From positions 230,949 to 294,948 of the forward strand of contig BROG01000821.1 of the NCBI GenBank assembly GCA_030159075.1: a stretch of DNA of 64,000 bases, in the 5' to 3' direction. Both the position numbers and the translations under genes were made by a program. This DNA is from Atrina japonica (Eukaryota; Mollusca; Bivalvia; Pterioida; Pinnidae). Under the pieces are notes generated by a model. That model made no database searches and had not been told where the DNA came from. It saw nothing but the letters and a program-made list of their open reading frames with translations. This document shows, piece by piece, positions 25,435 to 39,482 of the stretch (within the stretch, counting starts at the first letter, position 1; every line of letters begins with the position of its first letter).

Positions 25435-25705
25435 CATTAGGTGAAGTGCCACAAATATTGACCTGTACCATGGACTGACACCAATGTAATGCTGGTTCTT
25501 TTGCGTACCACGTTTACCGTGACAAGGGACCTCGGTTTTACAAGTCTTATCCGAAAAGCCTGTAATTTTAACTTCGTTTACCAAGTGCTGGGCAAAGAAA
25601 CTGTCAACACAATTTTTTAAAGTATTCGGTATGACCAGGTTTTGGGAATCGAAACCACTTATGTGTCGAACACTCGACCGTTAGGCCATTCAGAGTGTTC
25701 ATCAT
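25435..25705 (-). mobile_element. tRNA-derived SINE, family D
   Basis: Contains CATGGACTGACACCAATGTA and CCGTGACAAGGGACCTCGG. On the minus strand the tRNA-like end reads TGGCCTAACGGTCGAG (box A) and GGTTTCGATTCC (box B). Related to 19200-19545. Confidence 0.55.
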
Positions 25706-26002
25706 CAAAAATACATACTCAGCAAAACGAACTGAAAAATGCTTAACAAGCTGACATAATCATTCATTAAAACCCAACAATCATTGGAAGACAAAAGTAA
25801 TTGTTACATGGATTTTTATTTCAATTTTAGGTTGTCTGATCTTGCAATAAATGTATTAAATTATTTCACAGCTAAATGTTGTGTTGTGTATATCAGTGAG
25901 CTATAAAAACTTAATCCGTACAGTGTTATACATAATCTGTATTTATACAAGGTCTATGAGTTTATTTCCGTACATCATTTTTAATAAGTATCAACAAGTC
26001 GA

Positions 26003-29490
<3,488 letters not shown>

Positions 29491-29941
29491 CTTGCAGGTA
29501 GCGGATTAAGATACATATAGTTTGACCAAATATGAAGTTTTGCAGCATTATGGGTATAATTGTGAAAGGCATACAGAAGACCGCCAGCAGAAGATCACTC
29601 ACTGATAAATTCAACAGGAAAACGTTGGTCACCGTTCGCATTCTTTTGTTCTGAATTAAAGTTAAGATCACAAGTGTATTGCCGACCATCGCAATCAAGA
29701 AAATAATGATATACAATGGTATAATTATATAGCCAGTGGTGGTCAGAGGCGGTGGTGACCATTGTGGATAAGGAGGAAATGTTGATACATTGTTTGTAAA
29801 ATTTGTTGGCGTCATATTTTGATATAACGAAGAAGAATAATCGTGTGTGCTAACACTATAGTTCAGTTCGAAAAAGGCATTTGTTGTGTTCTCCATATCG
29901 TTAGGGAATAAAGATGAAGAAAGCGTATATCTCTCAGCCAT
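29491..29941 (-). CDS. Class A GPCR, first coding exon (cholecystokinin/sulfakinin receptor-like)
   Basis: This is the amino-terminal 150 residues of a rhodopsin-family neuropeptide receptor. The extracellular N-terminus (residues 1-66) has five N-glycosylation sequons at N18, N27, N42, N47 and N51. TM1 spans about 70-96 with the GN motif (N88, position 1.50). TM2 carries NLSVSDLLLA with D116 (2.50) and then CMPF. The conserved disulfide cysteine at the top of TM3 is C143, in the context CILIRYLQ. The exon ends one base into the next codon at a canonical GTAAGT donor, and cholecystokinin receptors also break early in TM3. The start is the first ATG after an in-frame stop; M16 is an alternative. 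The family is Gq/calcium-coupled and responds to sulfated peptides. GPCR identity is firm. The CCK/sulfakinin assignment rests on the TM2-TM3 pattern, and orexin- or neuropeptide FF-like receptors are alternatives. Later exons are not seen. Confidence 0.82.
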
Positions 29942-29981
29942 GAAATCCTTAATGAAAACACTTTGAGTCCATTTGGCGAGT

Positions 29982-29989
29982 TTTTATAC
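29982..29989 (-). promoter_or_regulatory. Weak TATA-like candidate upstream of the receptor exon
   Basis: On the minus strand AGTATAAAAA lies about 45 bases before the ATG. It could be a TATA box, but that would leave only a 10-20 base 5' UTR, and such sequences are common by chance in this AT-rich DNA. Confidence 0.15.
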
Positions 29990-31329
29990 TAGACAAACTG
30001 TGTCAGCACTGCATTGGATTATAATCAACCCACGTTAGTTGAAAAATGTTCAATTAAGAATCATCGGAAGCGAAACAAAACGTATATCATTCTAAACATT
30101 TATCCAATTTGTTGCTTTGAGAGCGAAAAAGTGACACTCTTTGGTGTAGCAGTTTTTTCAAGTGACTGAAGGAATTTATTCCAAATTTGATTAAGCACTA
30201 GACTATAGGGTGTAAATATCTGTTAAAAATTGTCTGTATTTCCGTGTAAACGATATGTTTAGCATTATCACAAAAACACTCAGAAAAATATCTTCATTCT
30301 TATTTATATCACTCTTGACATTTTACTCGAAGGATAGTAGACATTTGATGTTAATTGGCACAAAATGATACTTTCTCAAATCATTGTCACAGGATTTGGG
30401 AAATTTATTTTATCATACGAGATGATCAAGAGACGATATTAAATTGAACTGTGAAATCCGGAGTAAACAAACACATTTTACGCCTCGCTGCCTTTGATGA
30501 CTCTACACTGGTCAATTATTCGAAAACACTTCATTTTCTAAACTTTTATCCTTGGGTCATTTTGACTCTACGCAATTAGACACTATTCTCTATCCCACAC
30601 CTTCAATTGAATACTCACGTCATTGACAATAATAGTGTTATAAGACGTTGATATTGATTTCAATAATTATATATTTTTATATTTCTGCACAAAAATACAA
30701 AACCTTGCAGACAAACGAATGATTGTTTGTTTATAATGTATAATCACTTTTTATGACAAATCCATGACTCCTATTACGGAAATTATGCGTTACATCGTTC
30801 GTCCACTTCAAATTTAAAAGATATATTGATTTCCAAACTGCCAATGAAGTATAAACAAACAATCCTCTTGAATATGCCCGTATTTCAATTAAACTAACTA
30901 ACAATAAGTATAATGGCTTTATCTGTAGGCGTAGAAGAGTATACAGCACCAATAGACGTCTGTTTGGAAATGCAGAGTCAAACTACGTACTGCATTTTCT
31001 ACTGTGCTCGTTGGAATATGATGCTTTGTAAGCAGTCAATCCTCTAATCTTTGTGAGATAATATGGACATCATATTAATGATTTACCAGCGTCTGGAGTG
31101 GAACAGAAATAAATTCTTTGATAAAAAAAATACACAACATTAAAACCTTTACTTTACATTTAATTGATTTAAAATTATTGTGAAGCCTTTAATACGAAAA
31201 ACAGGGTGTCATGCATGCATTTCATTAATGAATATATATCAATAGAGGCTTGATATGTTACATGAAATATGGAATGAAGATTATGTATGGTAGGGTAGAT
31301 AAATGAAAGGATTTATGTTTGCATCTAGG
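29990..31329. other. Non-coding, upstream of the receptor exon
   Basis: This would be the 5' flank or a 5' UTR intron of the minus-strand receptor. No exon or repeat family recognised. Confidence 0.45.
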
Positions 31330-31396
31330 TTGTATGTATGTATGTATGTATGTATGTATGTATGTATGTATGTATGTATGTATGTATGTATGTATG

Positions 31397-31428
<32 letters not shown>

Positions 31429-31605
31429 TGTTTGAATGCATATATGTTTGAATGTATGTATGTATGTATGTATGTATGTATGTATGTATGTATGTATGTA
31501 TGTATGTATGTATGTATGTTTGAATGCATATATGTTTGAATGTATGTATGTATGTATGTATGTATGTATGTATGTATATATGTATGTATGTATGTTTGTA
31601 TGTTA
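31330..31605. repeat. (GTAT)n tetranucleotide array
   Basis: Nearly 280 bp of TATG/GTAT repeats. Two inserts with TTTGAATGCATATATG divide the array, and the insert plus its flanking repeat is itself duplicated. Long frames on both strands (Cys-Met-Tyr-Val and Thr-Tyr-Ile-His) come from the repeat. Confidence 0.95.
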
Positions 31606-32039
31606 TATGGATGTATTGATGTTTGTACGTAAGTATGTTTGCATGAAGGTAGCTAGGTATATATGTACGCATTTATGTATGGATGAATGGATTAATTAGT
31701 TTATTGATTGATTTAGCTCAGTAAGTATTTGTATAGAGTGTATTATGACAATATTTGGCATTGTCATTATGACTACGGTACCTGCTAATTAGCTTGACAG
31801 TTTTCATTAAATAGGATATATACCAAGTCACGAACAATCAAATAATGTAGTATTATGATAAAATCAATGATTTAATTAAATGTGTTACTAAATTTTACGC
31901 CCAACAGTTGTTAATACACAGGCAATGTATTATTCTAGATTTGAAACACCGGCGTTTGGCTCCTCTGGACTTTCCCGCTGAAAAAAAGAGTATTTATCTG
32001 ACTACGATAAAAAGTAAAACGTATCTTACATTCATTAAA

Positions 32040-32362
32040 CACTATTATATTACTGAGATCTTATTAAACAATAGGAAGTCTGGAGGACGACCAAATACAG
32101 TGACTCCCTTTCCGCAATCAGATATAAAATTAATTGATGAAATTTTCACCAAGCTTTACCTTTTCACTGCCGCACTCGAGAGGTTCCCATGTAACATGTG
32201 CGACGGGTGTGACATGCACACAGAGGACGCCGAATCCTTCCGGACACTTGGTTTCATCCCATCCCGTTTGGGATTCACAATTGTTCTTAATCTTGAGGCC
32301 ATTCGTATATCCAATTTGCCGTATTCTATTGGACCTGGAGTTTCGATTATGCATTGAAATTT
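32040..32362 (+). mobile_element. Penelope-like element 3' tail, family 1
   Basis: Contains ACCAAATACAGTGACTCCCT, CTCGAGAGGTTCCCATGTAA, CATCCCGTTTGGGATTCACA and GACCTGGAGTTTCGATTATG. It starts within the very end of the coding region and runs to the 3' terminus. The 149-codon plus-strand frame spanning it is not a host gene. Confidence 0.65.
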
Positions 32363-33178
32363 AACTTTACTCTAGATCTATATGTTTATTTGCAAAAATT
32401 CAAAACTTTGTATTGATATTTTTTTCTAGGCAGTTTGACAATATAAAATCGAATCAGGATATATTGAAATCGTGCGGGAGTTAGTTTTTCTTTTAACTAT
32501 ACAGGGTTTTCAAAATAACCGGTATTAATGATAATGAAGAAATTTTGCCAGGGAATCAAAATCATTTCAAATAAAGCTGAATTTCAATGGAGAGGGTTCG
32601 ATATAAGTGGATTTTTTTTAACAGGAAAGCTTTCTGTGATCCAAGGCAAATGGAACATTGATTTCTTTCTTTACATTCATCAACTTCAAATTCATATTGT
32701 TACATGGGATGTTACGTTTATTGAATATCTGGTACCAATCCAAAATATTTTGAAACCTGAAATTGTAGGTCAAGTTTTCTTTGAAAGCTCTGTATCGGCA
32801 GCATATGAAAGTAAATGGATTCATTGTTCAATCTAATTACCATCAGTATACTTATTTAGATTTTACACAATACCAATAAATGTTTAATCAATGAATTATT
32901 TCATTGTATGGAATATTTACATTCTAATTTGATACTGATAGTAAAACAATGTCCGGATAACGCAGTGATTAGGGTACTGGCTTCTCATCAATGCGACCCG
33001 GGTTGGATATTTGGATTGGACAGTGGAGTATGTAAGATGGTATGACGGTCGCCAAGTCGTATATTTGGGTAATCTTCTTACGCCAACAACATAGCCACGA
33101 GACATTTATTTAAGTTGACACAACTTATTTAGGTAAAACAGTTCGTTGTGTCACCTTGAGTCTGCGACTCAAAATAGT
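32363..33178. other. Non-coding stretch
   Basis: The 102-codon frame at 32528-32836 has an overlapping frame on the other strand and no recognisable domain. I do not call it a gene. Confidence 0.4.
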
Positions 33179-33241
33179 GTCATGTTGTAAATTTTGAATT
33201 TACTGGGTGGGTGTCAATACAAAATTTACAACACAACAACT

Positions 33242-33272
<31 letters not shown>

Positions 33273-33287
33273 GATATACAACATGAC
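33179..33287. repeat. 42-bp inverted repeat with 25-base loop
   Basis: The left arm at 33179-33220 contains TTTACTGGGTGGGTGT. The right arm at 33246-33287 is its inverse, with 39 of 42 positions complementary. The loop carries ACAACACAACAAC. This would make a strong hairpin and is probably a small palindromic element or an inverted duplication. Confidence 0.85.
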
Positions 33288-33459
33288 AATAATCTCCGTC
33301 ACGAAGCGTCCGCTTTCCCATACTGTCCATCTTTATAACTTGTCCGTCTAATTTTTCCATTTGTTTCCATAGAACGAAGTCACCAAATTAACTCTATATG
33401 CAAACTTTTTGTTTGTTAAACTTTATTTGATTTCATTTACATCAAAACATAAAACATAT

Positions 33460-33468
33460 TACTATTAC

Positions 33469-33511
<43 letters not shown>
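33460..33511. repeat. (ATT)n microsatellite
   Basis: About 50 bp of ATT/TTA repeats. Confidence 0.9.
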
Positions 33512-33512
<1 letters not shown>

Positions 33513-33699
33513 CATTTATACTGTATATTTTACAATCATATATAATAACAGACCTTAAGTAAATTCGGTATCTTCGGATAAAGGGGTAATACCATTCACC
33601 TTGTTGTATTCCATCCGTTTACTTCCAGGGATGGATCCCCATTTGTCCACATCTTTTGAATTTGTAAATTGGTGACGTATTTCGACACAAATTTCATTT

Positions 33700-33850
33700 A
33701 CCTCACCATTTAGCGTCAATATACTACCTGATCTCACCTCTGAATTTCTTGAGGTCCATGTTTACCCTATGTCCACCAGCATGTTGTCTCGTAAACATAC
33801 TTAATGCCAATACTTTGGTATCTGTGGTTTTTATATTTTAATACTTTTCT
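33700..33850 (+). mobile_element. Possible Penelope-like 3' tail, family 2, decayed
   Basis: Carries CCTGATCTCACCTCTGAATT, CTTGAGGTCCATGTTTACC and TTTGGTATCTGTGGTTTTTA, in the same order as at 6690-6830 and 52185-52300. Divergence is high. Confidence 0.4.
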
Positions 33851-34485
33851 CTTGCATCTTTTAGAACCACAGATTTTCTTACTTGTTAAACACTTGTTTA
33901 AACTACTACGACCGATTACCTATTGATAACTAAGACAGTCGTCAATATCACAATCCCTTTCAACACGCTAATAATAACAACATTCATCCCTATAAAATCC
34001 GTCTTCCCTGCGAGTTAACAAACATATTAATGTCTTAAATTAATTTTGAAATAAATATGTTTCTGTTTATTTCTATGAACTTGAGTTCCGGGTTATAAGG
34101 CAAAGAAAGTAATGCTCTGTACGTGCTTTGAACTTTTCACACTTCGCTGGTACTACTTTACGTGCATTTAATTATGTGACAAGGATAGTTTTATACACGG
34201 TGGGGGTCTGTATGATGAACGATCATATAGTGAGCCCATATTAAAATAATCGCTGTGTTTTTGTTATGACCTTAGAGCTGATAACAAACATATTATCTTT
34301 ATTTCATCGCTTCAGCAGATGGTAATTACAACTACAGTAGAACAGACTTCTATTGAACTCTGTTACATTGAAATCCCTCTTAATTTGAAATGATTTTGAT
34401 TCCCCAGCAAAACTCCATTTAGACCTGGTTATATTGAAAAAGAAAAACCTGTTTATTTGAAAGAATAGTACATTCCTCTTCGGTT

Positions 34486-34620
34486 TCAATATATCTGTAC
34501 ATACATAAATTCAGAAATAATAAGGCACCTACAAACTTACCATGCCCCGGCTGGGGTTCGAACTCTAGACCAATGGCACCAACCATATATATCACACGCC
34601 TTATCATTATAATTATTATA
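34486..34620 (-). mobile_element. tRNA-like SINE, same family as the 60.4-61.6 kb array
   Basis: On the minus strand it reads GGTTGGTGCCATTGG, then GTTCGAACCCCAGCCGGGGC (box B), then AAGTTTGTAGGTGCCTTATT and a T-rich tail. These match the tail of the units at 60356-61600. The 5' tRNA half is lost. Confidence 0.6.
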
Positions 34621-34848
34621 TATTGCACTAATACTTTCTCCTACACGTTATTTGTGTAACTCTTGTGACGAACTTACATTGTCAATAATTTAATATTTTT
34701 ACGAAAAAAAAAATTAGAAGATAAACGATAACAAATATTTTAGGTTTTATTTCAGGGTCTATTTTCGATATCATACTTAATGAATAATACATATTTTACA
34801 ATTTTGTCTAAAAGTCTAGAATAATTAATTAATCAGTATTAATTTTAT

Positions 34849-34996
34849 TTGCACGATATGGTTCTAAAATCTGGTAGAAGTATATTTACACGATATGGTT
34901 ATAAAACTTGGTACAAGTATATTTACACGATATGGTTATAAAACTTGGCACAGGTATATTTACACGATATGGTTCTAAAACTTGGTACACATTTAT
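34849..34996. repeat. 37-bp tandem repeat, four copies
   Basis: CACGATATGGTT recurs at 34852, 34889, 34926 and 34963, exactly 37 bases apart, with the rest of the unit (AAAACTTGGTACAAGTATAT) largely conserved. Confidence 0.95.
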
Positions 34997-35460
34997 GCAT
35001 GTACATTCCTTCAACTTCCTTGGACACTTGACCATTGATCAGCATGTTACCACCCGCCATAACTGTTTAGGCAAGACACTTTTAACTTATGTGCAAGTAA
35101 CGAGATAGGATAACTTGACAGCGCCAGAAATGTAGCTGTCACTTTTAATTCTCTTAAACACGGCAGCAAAGATACACAGAATTTTAAAAGCCATTCATAG
35201 CTTGAAAAGAGACACATGCACTTCGAAGACCACCTGCGAGTAATTAGGGCTTACAGACTAGTTGTTTTATCAGTCAACGCACGTGATATTTTGATATCGT
35301 AAGACATAGGGAAGCATGTTTCGGCGACCTTACCGGCTTACGGCATTACACGGTTCTCTCCGATACTAGTAAACAGCTTTGTATTATTCCTATACAGTCA
35401 TGTGTATTGACGTCCTTGAATAATATATATATATTTGGGGGGGGGGGGGTTCTGTGTGTC

Positions 35461-35526
<66 letters not shown>

Positions 35527-36424
35527 TTATGTGTGTTTGTGTGTGTGTGTGTTTATGTGTGTGTTATGTGTGTGCATAAAGAGAAGGACACACCGAAAGA
35601 GAAATACGCACAGAGAGAGAGAGAGAGACAGAGAGACAGAGACAGAGACAGAGAGAGACAGAGAGAGTAGTGGAATAGTCAAATCAAACCTAGATGCTAT
35701 AGTCAAGTCATATGGTTTGAGGACTGGCTGCAAATATTACTCGAGTAGTGATGACCACGCAAACACTATCTACTAACTATAACTGATCTATTATTTAGCA
35801 ATATTTTTTGGTCACTACTATAGTGAAATCATGTGCAGTTACAAACGATTGTAGTGAAACAACTCCAAATCATCCAAATGTTTCGTCATAGAATAAGGCA
35901 CACTCTGCTCTTTAACAAAAATATTGCAAGTAAAGTGAATTACACTTTTATATATATCAAATTATGTTACCCTATAGGATTTTGTTAAGGTCTCTTTTAA
36001 TTGTCCAAAGTTTGGTGTGGGAAGATAAAATTTCTCTTAATGCAATATTTTATTTTAAATTCTGTCAAATACGCCTTACATAACATCTATATACCCTCTA
36101 GACCATAAATCGTTGAAACTTTGTTTTGGTCTGGTTGCAATCACATACTGAGGAAGTTTTGGATCAACATAACTGCTTTACATAGAAAAAATTAATGAAC
36201 TATTATTGGAGAATACTGGTATTCCCACTAGTACTGTATGTTTTATCATTAATGACTCCAATTTATAATAAGAGAGGCAATGTTTTGCCGAAAATAATAA
36301 TCTTATTAGCATGATCGAGTTTTATTCTTTTATAATGTGTACTTTGAAATTTGCGATAATTGGAGAAATTGTTGTCTGGTATATAAGAGAGCTGAATAAT
36401 TACTACTCACACAAGGATACTTGA
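34997..36424. other. Non-coding, with a mixed microsatellite cluster
   Basis: No exon supported. A run of 13 G lies at about 35437-35450, (TA)n at 35463-35523, TG-rich repeats to 35577, and GA/CA-rich repeats at 35608-35667. The frames across this cluster are artefacts. Confidence 0.6.
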
Positions 36425-36830
36425 AATCGTCCTTAAGGAAATTTTATGGTCGATACGGGGGCACTGGGTATTCTGGTGCACGACCATATACAGTCACTCC
36501 CGTTCACCATTAGCCCTTTCAACCCTACAGGCCATAATACAGTGGTCTTAACAATAGAAAAGAGCATACCAACTTGATTTTCAGGGTTAAAAGGGTTAAT
36601 CAGCTAATTGCTGACATTTTCACCGTGGTTGACCTTTTCACCGAACTCGAGATGTTTTATGTAAAAATTTCCGATGGGTGCAAATAGAGGACGCTGACTC
36701 CTTCCGGACACCTGGTCCCATCCTGTTTGTGATCCGCAAATATTCACGTTAAGACCATTCATATATCCAATATGTCATATTTTAATGGACTTGGAGTTTC
36801 CATTATCCATTCGGTACTTCTTCATTTTTA
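36425..36830 (+). mobile_element. Penelope-like element 3' tail, family 1, interrupted
   Basis: Family 1 tail: AAGGAAATTTTATGGTCGAT near the coding end, CACGACCATATACAGTCACT, CGGACACCTGGTCCCATCCT and TGGACTTGGAGTTTCCATTA. The 90-bp TTAA element at 36510-36599 interrupts it, which gives a relative age: the tail was there first. Confidence 0.65.
36510..36599. mobile_element. 90-bp TTAA-bounded inverted-repeat element, nested
   Basis: Begins TTAGCCCTTTCAACCCTACA and ends TCAGGGTTAAAAGGGTTAA, in the opposite orientation to the copies at 8030 and 58916. It is inserted inside a Penelope-like tail. Confidence 0.65.
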
Positions 36831-37134
36831 TTTAAAATCTTTATTAAATTTGACCGATAATTTCAAATTTTGCCTTTTTCGGTTACAGAGATATACTTTC
36901 CTTAAAACTGGTTTTGGTAGTAGTTGTCATCTCACCACTATTTTGTAGTTATATTCAACTCTCGTGTACATACATAAATGAAATAACAAAAATAATGCAT
37001 TAACATGATTAATGTACAGAGTTTCAAGACTTTCAAGACTCTGTTGATACTAAGCAACATTTTCAATTTGTATCACAAAAATATATATGTACACTTGTAT
37101 ATAAATATTACAAACACACCACCAAAGCCACAAT

Positions 37135-37180
37135 GCTCAAGACGATATCGTTTCTGTCAATTAGACTTCATCAGTTGAGC
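37135..37180 (-). ncRNA. Type I hammerhead ribozyme motif, copy 1
   Basis: Read on the minus strand from 37180 to 37135. Stem I is GCTCAA pairing with the terminal TTGAGC (6 of 6). The core CTGATGA follows. Stem II is GTC/GAC with a TAATT loop, preceded by an A-A mismatch at its base. GAAAC comes next, then stem III from the palindrome ACGATATCGT, and the cleavage triplet GTC. The expected cut is after the C of GTC, between 37141 and 37140. All invariant core bases are present. The A-A closing pair of stem II, normally G-C, is the weak point. The very short palindromic stem III resembles hammerheads of Penelope-like elements, which work better as dimers. Confidence 0.78.
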
Positions 37181-37490
37181 TCCAATTTAAAAGTTATTTT
37201 CTAAAGAGAAAGTGGTATTATACAAGGCCAAATAATATCTATAAAAGTATAGCCGAAATCCGTCTAAGAGTAACCACTGTAAAAATAAAATGACTATCTT
37301 AGCTTTAGAAAAATTTTTGAATTTAAATGATGTTAACAGTGCCAAATATTACTTTAGTATAAGATAGACAGCTGGTACCGAGATACCAGGTACTAGGTTT
37401 ATGTATATCCTCGGGGACTCAAACGGTCCACCAGCAGTGGCAACGACCTAGTGGTGATAAATATTACAAACACACCACCAAAGCCACAAT

Positions 37491-37536
37491 GCTCAAGACG
37501 ATATCGTTTCTGTCAATTAGACTTCATCAGTTGAGC
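37491..37536 (-). ncRNA. Type I hammerhead ribozyme motif, copy 2
   Basis: Identical to copy 1 and exactly 356 bases away. Cleavage at both copies in one minus-strand transcript would release a 356-nt RNA running from 37496 to 37141 with matching ends. The two base differences between the 240-bp repeats lie outside the ribozyme. Confidence 0.78.
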
Positions 37537-37695
37537 TCCAATTTAAAAGTTATTTTCTAAAGAGAAAGTGGTATTATACAAGGCCAAATAATATCTCTAA
37601 AAGTATAGCCGAAATCCGTCTAAGAGTAACCACTGTAAAAATAAAATGACTATCTTAGCTTTAGAAAATTTTTTGAATTTAAATGATGTTAACAG

Positions 37696-37696
<1 letters not shown>

Positions 37697-37773
<77 letters not shown>

Positions 37774-37776
37774 TTA
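37697..37776. repeat. (TA)n with GTATA interruptions
   Basis: About 80 bp of TA repeats directly abutting the right end of the dimeric element. Confidence 0.9.
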
Positions 37777-38354
37777 TAAACCATGTTGATATAATTTATC
37801 TTGGGGTTCTATTGGTATTTCGCCTACAAATACACACAATTTAAACAATGTATATTTTTCATTACATATCAATGATAACCTAATGCTTTAACGAAATTGA
37901 AAGAAAATCTTTTAACAGAACTTACATCAGACATTCCTCCTGTTCTTTCTTTTATTCCATTATTTATTTAGAGTTTTAATACCACGGAGTTTACATCATT
38001 AGGTTTTTATACACGTCGAACGACGTAATTGGAACGTAGTGTTTGTGTAAACGATCGACAACGGTTTTTATATAAATTATTTAATTATGCTGGTGATAAG
38101 TGTGAATGGTTGTGAATGTCTTTCTTGTGGCCATAAAAATTTATGTCAAAACTTTTTATGTCAAATACTGAATAACTGTTAACATTAATTTCTCTTTTTT
38201 GTCTGTTTGTTTCCAATACAACACGTAGATGTAACCTATTCATCTGAAATAAATTATGATTTTAACAGGCATCGAACGTATCAATTCAGAAATATATGTT
38301 ACATATCTTACATGCACTTCCATCAGATAAAAAACGTTTTTCCAAATGACAGAT

Positions 38355-38385
<31 letters not shown>

Positions 38386-38472
38386 GCCATCACAAGTGAT
38401 ACAAATCCCCTCGCAATGGAAATATTGTAAAATAATTGTATACCAGAATGATATAAGTTTTGTGAAATTCCG

Positions 38473-38790
38473 TTGGGAAATAATTCCAAATTTCATAAAC
38501 ATCTCACAATGTTGAATTTTTTAACAATCAGAAGCCTCAGTTTGCTCTAGACGGCAATAAAACAAGCATCAATGAAATTGCAATCCCTTGATACACATTA
38601 ATTCCAAATTTCTTTAAAATCTGACAATGTTTAAATTTCGACCAATCAGAACCTTCAGTTTACCAAAGACAGCAACAAAACCCATATCATTTAAATTGCA
38701 ATCCTTTAATACCTATCGATTCCAAATTTCATCGAAATCTAATATTGTTGAAATTTCGACCAATCAGAAGCCTCGGTTTACCATAGACAC
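38473..38790. repeat. ~118-bp tandem repeat, about 2.5 diverged copies
   Basis: The blocks ATTCCAAATTTC, TCTGACAATGTT and GACCAATCAGAAGCCTCAGT recur with a period of about 118 bp. A second duplicated block containing AAAGGGCAATAACTCTGTAA recurs at about 38924 and 39079. Confidence 0.7.
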
Positions 38791-39139
38791 CATCTTTTTA
38801 TGATGACACAACATACATTGTGCACATCTGCACACCCAAACCTAAAATGGCATGACATTTTATGAAGTTCTGTTGAGAAATGAAATTGCTAGAACATTGA
38901 CAAAAATATTTCAAGAAATTAGCAAAGGGCAATAACTCTGTAAATAAGAGAGCTCGGATTACAAAACCCAAACCCATCTGAGATATTACCGTAGCAAACC
39001 CTTGTATCAAGTTTCATGAAATTCCATTGAGAAATAAACTTGTTCGAGTGCTGACGAAAATATTTCAATAAGATACTCAAAGGGCAATGACTCTGTAAAT
39101 AAGGGAGCGCGTCCGAGAATATACAGTAATAAAAATAGC

Positions 39140-39341
39140 AATGATAATAATAATAGTAATGATGATAATGACGATGATGATGATGATTGTGATGATGATG
39201 ATAGTCACGATTTTGATAATGATGATAATGATGATGACAACGACAATGATGATGATGATGATGATTATTATTATTATTATAATTGTGATGATGATGATAA
39301 TCACGATTATGTTTATGATTGTAATGATGAAGACAACGACA

Positions 39342-39430
<89 letters not shown>

Positions 39431-39482
39431 CATCATCATCATCATCATCATCATCATGGTGATGATGTTTATGATGACCATG
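39140..39482. repeat. (GAT)n tract that flips to (ATC)n
   Basis: Interrupted GAT repeats run to about 39431, then switch strand sense to ATC repeats until about 39460, so that GATGATGAT and ATCATCATC face each other as a dyad. Frames of poly-His, poly-Ile and poly-Met on both strands (up to 203 codons) are artefacts. Confidence 0.9.

Larger units (their letters stand above)
37101..37696 (-). mobile_element. Retrozyme-like dimeric element with two hammerhead ribozymes
   Basis: Two 240-bp direct repeats (37101-37340 and 37457-37696) differ at only two positions by eye and are separated by a 116-bp unique segment, giving a 356-bp period. Each repeat holds a hammerhead motif on the minus strand (listed separately). 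The unique segment has a small hairpin at 37372-37389 (CTGGTA/TACCAG). TA-rich sequence flanks both sides. In animals, tandem units of this size that carry type I hammerheads are the known form of retrozymes, which are non-autonomous and give small circular RNAs. An LTR-type miniature retroelement (TRIM) is the alternative, but the repeat ends lack TG...CA and I see no convincing primer-binding site. Confidence 0.75.

Noticed and set aside
31281..31699. Long frames on both strands over the GTAT array
   Set aside because: A four-base repeat without stops is open in several frames; no gene.
32130..32357. Overlapping frames at 32134 (plus) and 32130 (minus) as genes
   Set aside because: Equivalent frames recur in every Penelope-like family 1 tail (42.4 and 49.9 kb), so they come from the repeat.
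32528..32836. 102-codon open frame as a host exon
   Set aside because: No domain, no clear splice sites, and an open frame exists on the opposite strand at the same place.
37101..37696. Solo LTR pair of a standard LTR retrotransposon
   Set aside because: The repeats do not begin TG or end CA, the interior is only 116 bp with no coding or convincing primer site, and the ribozyme motifs fit a retrozyme better.
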